Assembly (NCBI RefSeq): GCF_030317205.1
Contig: NZ_JASZYB010000001.1
Coordinates: 1,488,001 to 1,552,000 of the forward strand
Reading direction: 5' to 3'
Origin: Variovorax sp. J2L1-78
GTDB lineage: Bacteria; Pseudomonadota; Gammaproteobacteria; Burkholderiales; Burkholderiaceae_C
DNA length: 64,000 nt
Shown: positions 19,035 through 27,422 of the stretch, one piece after another
Position numbering within the stretch: the stretch's first letter is position 1
Layout: each line of letters begins with the position of its first letter
Translations under genes and position numbers: made by a program
Notes under the pieces: model-generated
Databases searched by the model: none
What the model was told of the DNA's origin: nothing
The model's input: the letters and a program-made list of their open reading frames with translations, nothing else

Positions 19035-20656
19035 CACGCCTGCCTCTTCTTCATGGCACGCGTGTCGACGCAGTGCGGTTGCGTCGGCAGGGCCTGCGCG
19101 AGCACGCGCAGCTCGCCGCGCTGGATCTTCTGCGACGGGGTGAGCGGCAAAGCATCGACGAAGGCGACATAGCCCGGCGCCTTGTAGTAGGCAAGCTGGG
19201 CCAGCGCGTGCGCCACGATGTCGGCCGCGAGCGGCGCCTGGCGCTGCAGGTCGGCCGGCTCCTTGAGCACGATGCAGGCGAGCACCTCGTCGCCGCGCAC
19301 CGCGTCGGGCGTGGCGGCGACGGCGGAGGCCTTCACCGCGGGGTGCTGGTTCAGCACGCTCTCGACCTCGACGGCCGAGATGTTCTCGCCACTGCGGCGG
19401 ATGACGTTCTTCTTGCGGTCGACGAAGAAGAAGTTGCCTTCGGCATCCCGGCGCACCAGGTCGCCCGTGTGGAACCAGCCGTCGGCCCAGGCTTCGGCGG
19501 TGGCCGCCTCGTCCTTCAGGTAGCCGGAGAAGAAGGCACGCTGCGGATCGCCGCCGGCCGAGCGCACCCACAGTTCGCCCGGCGCGTCGGTGGCACTGGG
19601 CTGGCCGGCATCGTCGACCAGCCGCACCTCGACAAAGTCGGGCTGACGGCCGAAGCAGGCGCGGCCGACCAGGCGGGGTTCGCGGTTGGCCATGATGCAG
19701 GCGGCCACGCCGGTCTCGGTCATGGCCCAGGCCTCCACCAGCGGGAAGCCGAAGCGCTCCTCGAAGGCGGCGTGGTGCTTGGGATCGACGCCCGCGCCGA
19801 AGGCCCAGCGGATGGCATGGTCACGGTCCGCCGGCGACGGCGGCGCGGCCAGCAGCATTGCCGGTATCACGCCGAGGTAGTGCACCACCGTCGCGCCGCT
19901 TTCGCGCGCGCTCTGCAGCCAGCTGCGCGGGTGGAAGCGGTCGAGCTGCACCAGGCAGCCGCCGGCGACCAGCACCACCATGGTCGAGCAGGCCATCGCG
20001 TTCATGTGCGTCAGCGGCAGCGGCGTCATGACGCGCTCGGTGTCGGGCCGGATGCTGCACACGCCGTCGAGCGCGGCGTACCAGCGGCCGGCGTTCAGGA
20101 AGTAGGTGTTCGACAGGATGCAGCCCTTGGGCCGCCCCGTGGTGCCCGAGGTGTAGAGCAAGGCGCACTCGGTGCTCGCGCCCACCGGCTCGCCGACACG
20201 CGGCGGCGCGGTCGCGGCGGGCGGCACCGCACCGTCGGGCGCCATGGTGGCGAAGGTGGCCACGCCGGCCTGCGCGGCGGCGCTGCGCAGGTCGGCGGCC
20301 CGCTCGGGCAACGTCACCGCCAAGACGACCTCGCTGTGGCCGATCAGGTAGCTCAGTTCGGCCGATCGCATGTCGGCATTCACCGGCACCACGCTGGCAC
20401 CCAACGCATTCAGCGCGAACCAGTGAAAAAGGAAGGCCGGCCGGTTCTCCAGCAGCAGCGCCACGCGGTGGCCGTGGCCGTAGCCGGCCGCCGCGTAGGC
20501 GGCGCGCAGGCGTTCGACCTCGGCCGCTGCCGCACCCCATGCGATGGCGCCCGGCGCGGTGCCGTAGGCCGCAGCGGTCACGGCTTCGGTGAACAGGAAG
20601 TCGGCCCTCGGCGTGCGGGCCGCGGTGGTGGCGAAGGCGTCGTGGACGGTGTGCAT
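19034..20656 (-). CDS. AMP-forming acyl/aryl-CoA ligase (second of two)
   Basis: A 540-residue ANL enzyme. It has the [13 protein letters not shown] phosphate loop near residue 165, MTETGVA near 305, FHTGDL near 405, DRKKNVIRRSGENIS near 420 and the C-terminal catalytic Lys in PSQKIQRGEL near 515. It differs throughout from the ligase at 4372-5964, so the cluster carries two distinct activating enzymes. Its place directly upstream of, and overlapping, the thiolase-like/DUF35 pair suggests it makes the CoA thioester that pair cleaves. The start at 20656 lies 10 bases after the Rieske beta-subunit stop. Confidence 0.92.
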   Translation of the reverse strand: MHTVHDAFATTAARTPRADFLFTEAVTAAAYGTAPGAIAWGAAAAEVERLRAAYAAAGYGHGHRVALLLENRPAFLFHWFALNALGASVVPVNADMRSAELSYLIGHSEVVLAVTLPERAADLRSAAAQAGVATFATMAPDGAVPPAATAPPRVGEPVGASTECALLYTSGTTGRPKGCILSNTYFLNAGRWYAALDGVCSIRPDTERVMTPLPLTHMNAMACSTMVVLVAGGCLVQLDRFHPRSWLQSARESGATVVHYLGVIPAMLLAAPPSPADRDHAIRWAFGAGVDPKHHAAFEERFGFPLVEAWAMTETGVAACIMANREPRLVGRACFGRQPDFVEVRLVDDAGQPSATDAPGELWVRSAGGDPQRAFFSGYLKDEAATAEAWADGWFHTGDLVRRDAEGNFFFVDRKKNVIRRSGENISAVEVESVLNQHPAVKASAVAATPDAVRGDEVLACIVLKEPADLQRQAPLAADIVAHALAQLAYYKAPGYVAFVDALPLTPSQKIQRGELRVLAQALPTQPHCVDTRAMKKRQA

Positions 20657-20666
20657 CGGGCGGTGC

Positions 20667-21149
20667 TCAGAGGAAGAGCTGCACAGCGGGCAAGGCCGCG
20701 TCGCAATTGAGCAGGTTGACCCGCTTGAGCGTCATGCGCAACGCACCGTCGACCACGGTGAGGTGGTGGAAGCAGGTGCCGACGTAGAACTGCAGCTCGT
20801 CGCCCTGCGACTCGGTGTAGTGGAATTCGGTGCGCAGCACGTAGCGGTTGGCCGACGGTTCATAGACTTCGACGGTGGGCATCTGCAGCAGGTGGTGGCA
20901 GCGGCTGGGCGGCTGCTGCGAGAAGGCCCGCGGACTCTTGAGCCGCTCGATGCGCAGGTCGCGCAGCAGCTTGTCCTCGTACAGGTGCGAGGTGTGGTGG
21001 ATGCCGTCCGCCTGGTCGGGCACCAGCGGGATCCAGTAGAAGGCGTCGTCGGTGAAGAGCGCGTTCCAGGCGTCGTACGCACGTTCGTCGAGCAGGCGCG
21101 CCTCGCGCACCACGAAGTCGATCAGCGCCTGGTGGTTCATTGGGGCCAT
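20667..21149 (-). CDS. Aromatic-ring-hydroxylating dioxygenase beta subunit (first pair)
   Basis: A 160-residue Rieske oxygenase small subunit with the blocks ALIDFVVREARLLDERAYDAW, FYWIPL and RIERLKSPRAFSQQPPS. It is structural and carries no cofactor. Unlike the second pair, where alpha and beta overlap by four bases, here 115 bases containing a palindromic repeat separate it from its alpha subunit upstream. A second Met at residue 4 (21140) is an alternative start. It is paralogous to 10807-11298. Confidence 0.93.
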   Translation of the reverse strand: MAPMNHQALIDFVVREARLLDERAYDAWNALFTDDAFYWIPLVPDQADGIHHTSHLYEDKLLRDLRIERLKSPRAFSQQPPSRCHHLLQMPTVEVYEPSANRYVLRTEFHYTESQGDELQFYVGTCFHHLTVVDGALRMTLKRVNLLNCDAALPAVQLFL

Positions 21150-21201
21150 GGGATTTCTTCCAGGAACACCGCGGAACTGGCTCCGCCAGGCCGCTGGTGT
21201 T

Positions 21202-21253
21202 GCCCCCGGTAGGGGGTTGGCGAAGCGACACGAAGTGCGCGAAGCTTGGGGGC
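21202..21253. repeat. Palindromic intergenic repeat of Comamonadaceae type
   Basis: The 115-base gap between the alpha and beta subunit genes holds a compact palindromic element: GCCCCC (21202-21207) pairs with GGGGGC (21248-21253), an inner CCCCC-ggta-GGGGG hairpin spans 21203-21216, and a GCGAAGC repeat follows. I recall this GCGAAGCGACACGAAGTG-type sequence as a common REP-like intergenic element in Variovorax/Acidovorax genomes. It could form a stable RNA hairpin in the operon transcript. No second copy is visible in this window. Confidence 0.65.
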
Positions 21254-21264
21254 GAGCAATGTTT

Positions 21265-22578
21265 TCACATCGTCTCCGTCATGTAGCGGCTCCAGGCGCG
21301 GTATTGGTTGCGCATGGGCAGCTCGCTGGTGCCCACGGTGGTGATCTCGCCGCCGCGGACCTCGGCCGCATCGTGGTTGCGGTGCAGGCTGACCCAGTCG
21401 TTGCCGCTGGCATGCAGGCCGGCCTGCATGCCGCGGTAGGCCTGCAGGTCGTCGTGGCCCACCACCGAGAAGGGGGAGTTGATGAGGCGGTTGTACATGG
21501 TGGTCCGCTGCAGCAGCTCGTCGGGCGCGCCCTTGAGGCGGAAGGTCCAGCTCTCGACCAGCGTGCGGTCGGCCGCGATCGGTCGCGCCACGCGGATCGA
21601 CTGGATCGCGCCCTTGATCGTCAGGTTCGGGTAGTACACGGTGTTGTGCCGCGCCATGCCGAGGATCTGCGCCGTCTTCTCCTCGCCGTAGCGCGCCTTC
21701 ATGGCGTCGTCGTAGGCGGGGATCGGCTTGTACTTGCTGTGGATGCTGAAGTGCACGCCGGTGAAGCTGTGGCCGTTGTCGTACGTGCGCACGCCCATGT
21801 CCTCGAAGAACTTGTAGTCGGACATGAAGGGCACGAACTGCTCGATGGCCATCGGCTTGGGCGCGTCGGCCGGCTGGCCGGCCCACATCGCCTTGGCGGT
21901 GCCGGCGGACGATTCGTGCGCCACCATCGGATGCATGGTGTCGTTCAGGTTCTCGACGAACATCTTCCAGTTGCATTGGTGCATGAAGCGCAGGCAGCCG
22001 CCGGCGATCTCGAGCTCGCCCTCCGGGGAGCGATCGGCCATGTTGTCGATCGAGCTGAGCGAGTCGCCGAAGTAGCTCTCGAAGTCCGGCCCCACGTCGT
22101 TGATCTTCACGAAGATGAAGCCGCGGTACAGCCGCACGTTCTTCACGGCGACCAGGCCCTTGGCGGATTCGCATTCGTGCAGCTGCGTGCCCTCGTAGCC
22201 ATTCTTCAGCGGGATCGCCAGCAGCGAGCCGTCGGTGCGGAAGGTCCAGGCGTGGTAGGGGCAGCGAAAGAACTTGCCGGTGTTGCCGCACGGCGCGTTC
22301 ACCAGCTGCGAGCCCTTGTGGGCGCAGCGGTTCATCAGCACCCGCACCGAGCGGTCGGTGTGGCGCACCACGATCAGCGGCCGGCCGGCGATCTCCACCC
22401 GGATGTAGTCGCCGGGCTCGGGCAGCTGGCTGTCGTGGCCGGCGTAGTTCCAGGTGTTGGCGAAGAAGTGCTCCTGTTCGAGTTCGAACAGTTCCTGGCT
22501 GATGTACAGGTCGCGGTGCACGCGGTCGGGCTGCACCAGGGCGCGGACGGCGTCGGGGTTGCCTCGGTAGGTCGTCAT
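21265..22578 (-). CDS. Rieske aromatic-ring-hydroxylating dioxygenase alpha subunit (first pair)
   Basis: A 437-residue catalytic subunit. Rieske ligands are Cys85/His87 (CAHKG) and Cys106/His109 (CPYH). The catalytic iron site is NDTMHPMVAH with His216 and His221, and Asp213 is the electron-bridging residue. It lies 28 bases downstream of the flavin/[2Fe-2S] reductase gene, so reductase, alpha and beta make a complete three-component oxygenase. By recollection this arrangement corresponds to IadC, IadD and IadE of Variovorax auxin catabolism, where the oxygenase attacks the indole ring of indole-3-acetate; I could not check identity. Confidence 0.94.
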   Translation of the reverse strand: MTTYRGNPDAVRALVQPDRVHRDLYISQELFELEQEHFFANTWNYAGHDSQLPEPGDYIRVEIAGRPLIVVRHTDRSVRVLMNRCAHKGSQLVNAPCGNTGKFFRCPYHAWTFRTDGSLLAIPLKNGYEGTQLHECESAKGLVAVKNVRLYRGFIFVKINDVGPDFESYFGDSLSSIDNMADRSPEGELEIAGGCLRFMHQCNWKMFVENLNDTMHPMVAHESSAGTAKAMWAGQPADAPKPMAIEQFVPFMSDYKFFEDMGVRTYDNGHSFTGVHFSIHSKYKPIPAYDDAMKARYGEEKTAQILGMARHNTVYYPNLTIKGAIQSIRVARPIAADRTLVESWTFRLKGAPDELLQRTTMYNRLINSPFSVVGHDDLQAYRGMQAGLHASGNDWVSLHRNHDAAEVRGGEITTVGTSELPMRNQYRAWSRYMTETM

Positions 22579-22606
22579 CGTGGGGGTCCTCGTTCGTTCC
22601 GGCGCG

Positions 22607-23611
22607 TCAGAGGTCGAGCACCAGGCGGGCGCCCTTGGCGCGCGAGATGCAGATCTGCATCACGTTGCCCTCGGCCTTCTCGCGGGCACTCAGCACGTAG
22701 TCGCGGTGGTCGATCTCACCGTCGATCACCGGCACGGCACAGACCCCGCATTCGCCGCGCTTGCAGTCGAACATCGGGTCGCAGCCGTTCTCGATCAGGC
22801 AGTCGAGCAGGCTCTGGTCGGCCGCCACGGTGAAACGCTGGCCCGACTGCGCCAGTTCGACCTCGAAGGGCCGGTCGCCCTCTTCCACCACCGGCTCGGT
22901 GAAAAGTTCGAAATGCACCCGCCCGGTCGGCCAGCCGCGCGCCTGGGTGGCCGCCAGCACCGCGTCGAGCATCACCTTCGGGCCGCAGATGTAGAGGTGG
23001 TCCTCGGCACCGCAGGCGTCGAGCAGCGCCGCGACGTCGAAGGGCCGGCCGGCCTCGTCGTCGGCATGCACCGACAAGCGTTCGCCCAGCAGCTCGCTCA
23101 ACTCCGGCAGATAGGCCATCAGCGCGCGGCTGCGGCCCGCGTAGTGCATGTGCACGGGCGCGCCCTCGGCCACGCGGCGCGCCGCCATCGCGATGAGCGG
23201 CGTCACGCCGATGCCGCCGGCCACCAGCACGGTGGCGCCGCCGGGTGCGTCCAGCGGGAAGTCGTTCTTCGGCGCCTCGATCTGCAGCAGCGCGCCGGGC
23301 TGCAGCTGCTCGTGCATGAAGCGCGAGCCGCCGCGGCCATCAGCCTCGCGGCGCACGGCGATGCGGTAGGCCGCGGGCGCCGCGGTCGTGGCGGGTCGGC
23401 CGTCGGTGTCGATCAGCGAATAGTGGCGCCAGTCGATGCGGCCGTCGGGCAGCGTCACCTGCACCCGCACATGCGCGCCGGGCTCGAAGCCGGGCAGCGG
23501 CGCGCCGTCGGCGGCCACCAGGCGGAACTGGCGGATCAGCGGATTGAGCAGGGCCGCCTCTTCGACGCGGACGGTGAGCTGGGCGGTGGCGGGATGCGAC
23601 ATGGGCGGCAT
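22607..23611 (-). CDS. Oxygenase reductase: flavin/NAD(P)H and C-terminal [2Fe-2S] domains (PDR type)
   Basis: A 334-residue class IA-type reductase with the domain order flavin, NAD(P)H, ferredoxin. The flavin motif RHYS is near residue 76, the pyridine-nucleotide motif GGIGVTPL near 135, and the ferredoxin ligands occur in CKRGECGVC near residues 282-290 with a fourth Cys further on. It moves electrons from NAD(P)H to the Rieske oxygenase. It is the only reductase encoded in the cluster although there are two oxygenase pairs, so it may serve both. It lies 9 bases after the oxidoreductase beta subunit stop. Confidence 0.92.
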   Translation of the reverse strand: MPPMSHPATAQLTVRVEEAALLNPLIRQFRLVAADGAPLPGFEPGAHVRVQVTLPDGRIDWRHYSLIDTDGRPATTAAPAAYRIAVRREADGRGGSRFMHEQLQPGALLQIEAPKNDFPLDAPGGATVLVAGGIGVTPLIAMAARRVAEGAPVHMHYAGRSRALMAYLPELSELLGERLSVHADDEAGRPFDVAALLDACGAEDHLYICGPKVMLDAVLAATQARGWPTGRVHFELFTEPVVEEGDRPFEVELAQSGQRFTVAADQSLLDCLIENGCDPMFDCKRGECGVCAVPVIDGEIDHRDYVLSAREKAEGNVMQICISRAKGARLVLDL

Positions 23612-23620
23612 TCCTCGAAC

Positions 23621-25126
23621 TCAGGCGAGCGCATGGCGCGCGAGTGCGGCGCGCAGCCGGTCGCCGTGCTCGTCGGCCAGGGCGGCGTCGCGCAGCTCGC
23701 GCAGGGTGGCAGGTGCCAGTTGGGGACCGGCGCGTTCCGCGGCGTCCATCACCAGCGTGTAGTTGCGCAGGCCACGCTCGTGCGTGTCGCTGTAGCCCTT
23801 GACCAGCCGCTGGCATTCCGCGATCTCGGCGGCCAGTTGCGGGTTGAGCGTGGCGGCTCGCGCGATGCGCGCCAGCCAGCCTTCGATCAGCGCGTTCTCC
23901 TGCGCGAAGCGGACCGTGGAGCGGCGCCAGCGACGTGCGCTCGCCACCGCCCGCAGCAGCAGGTAGCCGCCCAGCGAACTGGTGCGCACCACCCGACCCT
24001 CGCGCGTCAGCCGCTCGACCAGGCGGCGCGGCAGGCCGGAGCCGGCCAGCCAGGGGCCGATGCCGCCCGGCAGCGTCTCGCAGATTTCTTGCAGCCGCGG
24101 GTGCATGTACTCGTGGATCGCCATCACCTGGCCGGGCTGCACCCGCGATTCCTCGCGCACCCGGTCGAAGCGGGTGGCGCGGGTCTTCAGCGCGGCGACG
24201 CGGGCGGTGTCCTCGTAGGACATCCAGAGCGCGAGGTGCCGGGCAACGGCGTCGGCCAGGCGGATGCCGTCATCGGTCGTGCGTTCGTAGAACGGCGCGA
24301 GCCGGTCGAGATAGGTCGCGGCATAGGCGATGTCCTGGTAGTCGATCTGCCGGCGGACGCCTTCGAGCAGCAGCGCCTGCGACCCGACGGGGAAGCGCTG
24401 CTGCACCCGCTCGACGAGCGCCCGCACCGCCGCATGGTGCGGCTGCGGCGGCGCTGCGACGGCGGTGGCGGCATCGGTGGTCGGTGGCGCATCGCCGTTC
24501 TGCGCGCGGTCGAAGGCGGCACCGAAGGCCTTCAGGCTGGGCTTCACGCCGACGCCGCCACGTTCGACCGTGGCTTCGAACTGGGCCCGGCTGAACGGCA
24601 GCACGCCGGCGCCCGCGAGCGCACCGAAGAGCACCGCGCTGATCACGCTGCCGGCCCGCTCCGCTGCCTCGGCCATGTCGAAGCGGATGTAGCGCTTGGC
24701 GGCGCGGTCGGCCTGGCGTTCGAGCTGGGCGCTGTCGACCCGGCCATCGCCCATCGCCGACTTCTCGGCGATCGAGTACACGCGGTGGGTGGAGCCGATC
24801 AGCGTGGTCCGGTCGGCGGTGACGAGGCCGCGCTGCACCGCACGGCCCGTCTCCATCAGTTCCGAGGCCAGCACGACATCCACGTCGCCCGGCAGCGGCA
24901 TCAGCGCCAGCACCGGACGTCCGCCGTCGGCCCGGGCTCGGGCTTCGGGGAACAGTTCGACGTAGTAGATGGTCGCGCCGGTGCGCTGCGCGACGCCGGG
25001 CACCGAGGTGGTCTGCGCGATGTAGCCGCAGTGTTCGCCGAGGTCGACGATCCAGTCGGCGAGCACGCCGCCGCCCTCGCCGCCCATGGCGAGGATCGCG
25101 ATCTTGATAGGTTGTGCCGGGTTCAT
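23621..25126 (-). CDS. 2-oxoacid:ferredoxin oxidoreductase beta subunit, indolepyruvate (IorB) type
   Basis: A 501-residue protein. Residues about 5-200 form the gamma-type domain of 2-oxoacid:ferredoxin oxidoreductases (ILAMGGEGGGVLADW, then TSVPGVAQRTG). The remainder is the long C-terminal extension found in bacterial IorB-like proteins (DUF6537 region). With the alpha subunit encoded just upstream it would decarboxylate an aromatic 2-oxo acid to the acyl-CoA. Within a Rieske-oxygenase cluster, 2-aminophenylglyoxylate (isatinate) is a plausible substrate, giving anthraniloyl-CoA. That assignment is inference; family membership is well supported. Confidence 0.9.
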   Translation of the reverse strand: MNPAQPIKIAILAMGGEGGGVLADWIVDLGEHCGYIAQTTSVPGVAQRTGATIYYVELFPEARARADGGRPVLALMPLPGDVDVVLASELMETGRAVQRGLVTADRTTLIGSTHRVYSIAEKSAMGDGRVDSAQLERQADRAAKRYIRFDMAEAAERAGSVISAVLFGALAGAGVLPFSRAQFEATVERGGVGVKPSLKAFGAAFDRAQNGDAPPTTDAATAVAAPPQPHHAAVRALVERVQQRFPVGSQALLLEGVRRQIDYQDIAYAATYLDRLAPFYERTTDDGIRLADAVARHLALWMSYEDTARVAALKTRATRFDRVREESRVQPGQVMAIHEYMHPRLQEICETLPGGIGPWLAGSGLPRRLVERLTREGRVVRTSSLGGYLLLRAVASARRWRRSTVRFAQENALIEGWLARIARAATLNPQLAAEIAECQRLVKGYSDTHERGLRNYTLVMDAAERAGPQLAPATLRELRDAALADEHGDRLRAALARHALA

Positions 25127-25161
25127 CGTGGGCGTTGTTCTGGAGTTCTTGTCTGCAGGCG

Positions 25162-27348
25162 TCAGAAGGCGTATCGGTCGCGCCGCCGGGCTTCGGCGCG
25201 CTGCAGCCAGCCAACCACGGCGCCGCCGACCCGGTCACGGGTGCGGTCCCACCAGCTCGGGTTGCTCACAATCTGCGCCTTGTAGAACGACGGGCAGAGC
25301 ACCGCCGCATGCGAGACGTCGCCGCAGTTGCCGCAGCCCACGCAGCTGTCGAGCACATGCGCCACCGGGTCGGTGCGCAGCGGGTCGGGGTTCGCCTTGA
25401 TGGAGAGCGACGGGCAGCCCGACAGGCGGATGCAGGAGTGGTCGCCGGTGCAGGTGTCGGGGTCGACACCGAACTTCTCGCGCACCACGCGCTTGCCCGC
25501 GGCGACCGCCTTGCGCACCAGCGGCTTCTCGCGACGCTGCTTGTTGAGCATGCATTCGGACTGCGCGATCAGCACCTTCGGGCCCTTCTCGCCGGTCGTG
25601 AGCGCCTCGCGCAGCAGCCGCCGCATGCCAGCCACGTCGTAGGTGCGGCGGATCGTCTTGACCCACTTCACGCCGACGCCGCGCACCGCCTGCTCGATCT
25701 CGTGGCCGGTGCTGCGCGTGGGGTTGTGCGCGGTCGAGGACAGGATGTCCTGGCCGCCCGTCGCCGACGTGTAGTTGTTGTCGACCACGATGGTGAGGTT
25801 GTCGCTGCGGTTGAACACCGCGTTGGCGATGCCGCTCGTCAAGCCGTTGTGCCAGAAGCCGCCGTCGCCCATCACCGAGATGGCGCGCTTGCCGGCCGGT
25901 ACGTTGAGCGCCGCCGCACCGGCCGCGCCCAGCCCGTAGCCCATGGTGGTGTTGCCGAGGTTGAACGGCGGCAGGATGGAGAACAGGTGGCAGCCGATGT
26001 CGGCGCTGATGTGGTGCGTGCCGAGTTCGCGCTCGACCAGCTTGATGGCGCTGAAGATCGGCCGCTCCGGGCAGCCGGTGCAGAAGCCCGGCGGCCGGGC
26101 ATGCACCGTGTCGTCGATCGGGGCGAGCGCGGGCTCCGGCGCCTGGTCCACACCGATCGACGCCACCGCCGTCAGCGGGATCACCTTGCGTGCGACGGGC
26201 ACGACCGGCACCGGCGCGATGCGCTCGTAGCGCTCGAAGAAGGCGCGTGCGGCCTTCAGCAGCACGGCCGCGGTGTACTCGCCGGCCACCGGTAAAAGGT
26301 CCTTGCCGTGCAGCGCGGTGTCGCAGCCGGCCTGCCGCAGCATCGTGGCGACGTTCTGCTCGATGAAGTTGGGCTGGCCCTCTTCCACCAACAGCACCGC
26401 GCGCTTGCCGCGGCAGAAGCGCACCACCTCGCTGTCGATCACCGGGTAGGCGACGTTCATCACGTAGAGCGGCACCTGCGAGTTGCCGTAGACGTCGGCG
26501 AGGCCGACGCGCTCGAGCGCGCGCATCAGCGTGTTGTAGCTGCCGCCCTGCACGATGATGCCGAGATCGCCGGCGTCCTCCGCGAAGAACTCGTTGAGGC
26601 CGCGCTCCTCGATGAAGCGCACCGCGGCGGGCCAGCGGTCGTTCACCTTCTCCTGTTCATGCACGAAGCTCGCCGGCGGCAGCACGATGCGCCCCACGTC
26701 GCGCTGCGGCTGCTCGAGCGCCTGCTTCAGGGTGAACGACGGTGCGCGGTTGTCGGAGGCGATGAACTGCCCGTGCACATGGCAGGCGCGGATGCGCAGT
26801 TGCAGCATGACCGGCGTGTGGCTCGCCTCGGACAACTCGAAGCCCTGCTTCACCGCCTCGACGATCGACGGCAGGTTGGGCCGCGGGTCGAGCATCCAGA
26901 TCTGCGACTTCATCGCGAAGGCATGGCTGCGCTCCTGCATGATCGAGGAGCCTTCGCCGTAGTCCTCGCCCACGATCACCAGCGCGCCGCCGGTGACGCC
27001 GCCGGAGGCCAGGTTGGCCAGCGCGTCGGACGCCACATTGGTGCCGACCGTCGCCTTGAAGGTCACGGCGCCGCGCAGCGGGTAGTTGACCGAGGCGGCC
27101 AGCGTGGCGGCCGCGGTCGCTTCGCTGGCGCTGTTCTCGAAACGGATGCCCTGCTCGGCGAGGATGTCCTGCGCGTCGGCCAGCACGTCCATCAGGTGCG
27201 AGATCGGCGCGCCCTGGTAGCCCGCGACATAGGCCACGCCCGACTCGAGCAGCGCCTTGGTCACGGCCAGGATGCCTTCGCCGCTGAAGACCTCGCCAGC
27301 GCCGAGCCGCAGCTTCTTGACCTCTTCGACAAACGAACGTTCAGCCAT
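25162..27348 (-). CDS. 2-oxoacid:ferredoxin oxidoreductase alpha subunit, indolepyruvate (IorA) type
   Basis: A 728-residue thiamine diphosphate enzyme. It has an N-terminal pyrimidine-binding domain, then PGFCTGCPERP near residue 415, the ThDP motif GDGGFWHNG to VVDNN near 493-522, and a C-terminal ferredoxin-like region with Cys motifs (CTGDHSC, GCP, CVGCGNC) holding iron-sulfur clusters. ATG 27348 is preferred because AAGGAG lies 6 bases upstream (27355-27360 on the opposite strand), whereas the longer frame runs through the promoter. It is the first gene of the 24-kb minus-strand cluster. Such enzymes are usually oxygen-sensitive, which is notable beside oxygenases. Confidence 0.92.
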   Translation of the reverse strand: MAERSFVEEVKKLRLGAGEVFSGEGILAVTKALLESGVAYVAGYQGAPISHLMDVLADAQDILAEQGIRFENSASEATAAATLAASVNYPLRGAVTFKATVGTNVASDALANLASGGVTGGALVIVGEDYGEGSSIMQERSHAFAMKSQIWMLDPRPNLPSIVEAVKQGFELSEASHTPVMLQLRIRACHVHGQFIASDNRAPSFTLKQALEQPQRDVGRIVLPPASFVHEQEKVNDRWPAAVRFIEERGLNEFFAEDAGDLGIIVQGGSYNTLMRALERVGLADVYGNSQVPLYVMNVAYPVIDSEVVRFCRGKRAVLLVEEGQPNFIEQNVATMLRQAGCDTALHGKDLLPVAGEYTAAVLLKAARAFFERYERIAPVPVVPVARKVIPLTAVASIGVDQAPEPALAPIDDTVHARPPGFCTGCPERPIFSAIKLVERELGTHHISADIGCHLFSILPPFNLGNTTMGYGLGAAGAAALNVPAGKRAISVMGDGGFWHNGLTSGIANAVFNRSDNLTIVVDNNYTSATGGQDILSSTAHNPTRSTGHEIEQAVRGVGVKWVKTIRRTYDVAGMRRLLREALTTGEKGPKVLIAQSECMLNKQRREKPLVRKAVAAGKRVVREKFGVDPDTCTGDHSCIRLSGCPSLSIKANPDPLRTDPVAHVLDSCVGCGNCGDVSHAAVLCPSFYKAQIVSNPSWWDRTRDRVGGAVVGWLQRAEARRRDRYAF

Positions 27349-27391
27349 GATGCTCCTTGCAAGCCCGCGCGCCGAGAAGCGCGATGGGCGT

Positions 27392-27420
27392 ATATTCTTT
27401 AGATGTGAATCTATCCACAA
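27392..27420 (-). promoter_or_regulatory. Candidate promoter of the catabolic cluster
   Basis: Read on the minus strand, TTGTGG (27420-27415) and GAATAT (27397-27392) are 17 bases apart, about 45 bases before the iorA-type ATG. Both boxes are imperfect. The palindrome at 27400-27413 fills the spacer, where a repressor would block polymerase. The region is AT-rich compared with its surroundings. Confidence 0.45.
27400..27413. promoter_or_regulatory. Candidate MarR operator, TAGAT-N4-ATCTA
   Basis: A perfect 5-bp inverted repeat (TAGAT, GTGA, ATCTA) lies between the divergent MarR gene (27423) and the head of the catabolic cluster (27348). Its size and position, inside the inferred promoter and 10 bases before the MarR ATG, fit an autoregulated MarR operator controlling both directions. 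I did not find a second copy elsewhere in the window. Confidence 0.55.
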
Positions 27421-27422
27421 TC

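Noticed and set aside
27357..27422. TTG start giving a longer MarR protein
   Set aside because: It would place the operator and promoter inside the coding region, and the extra residues are not part of the MarR fold.
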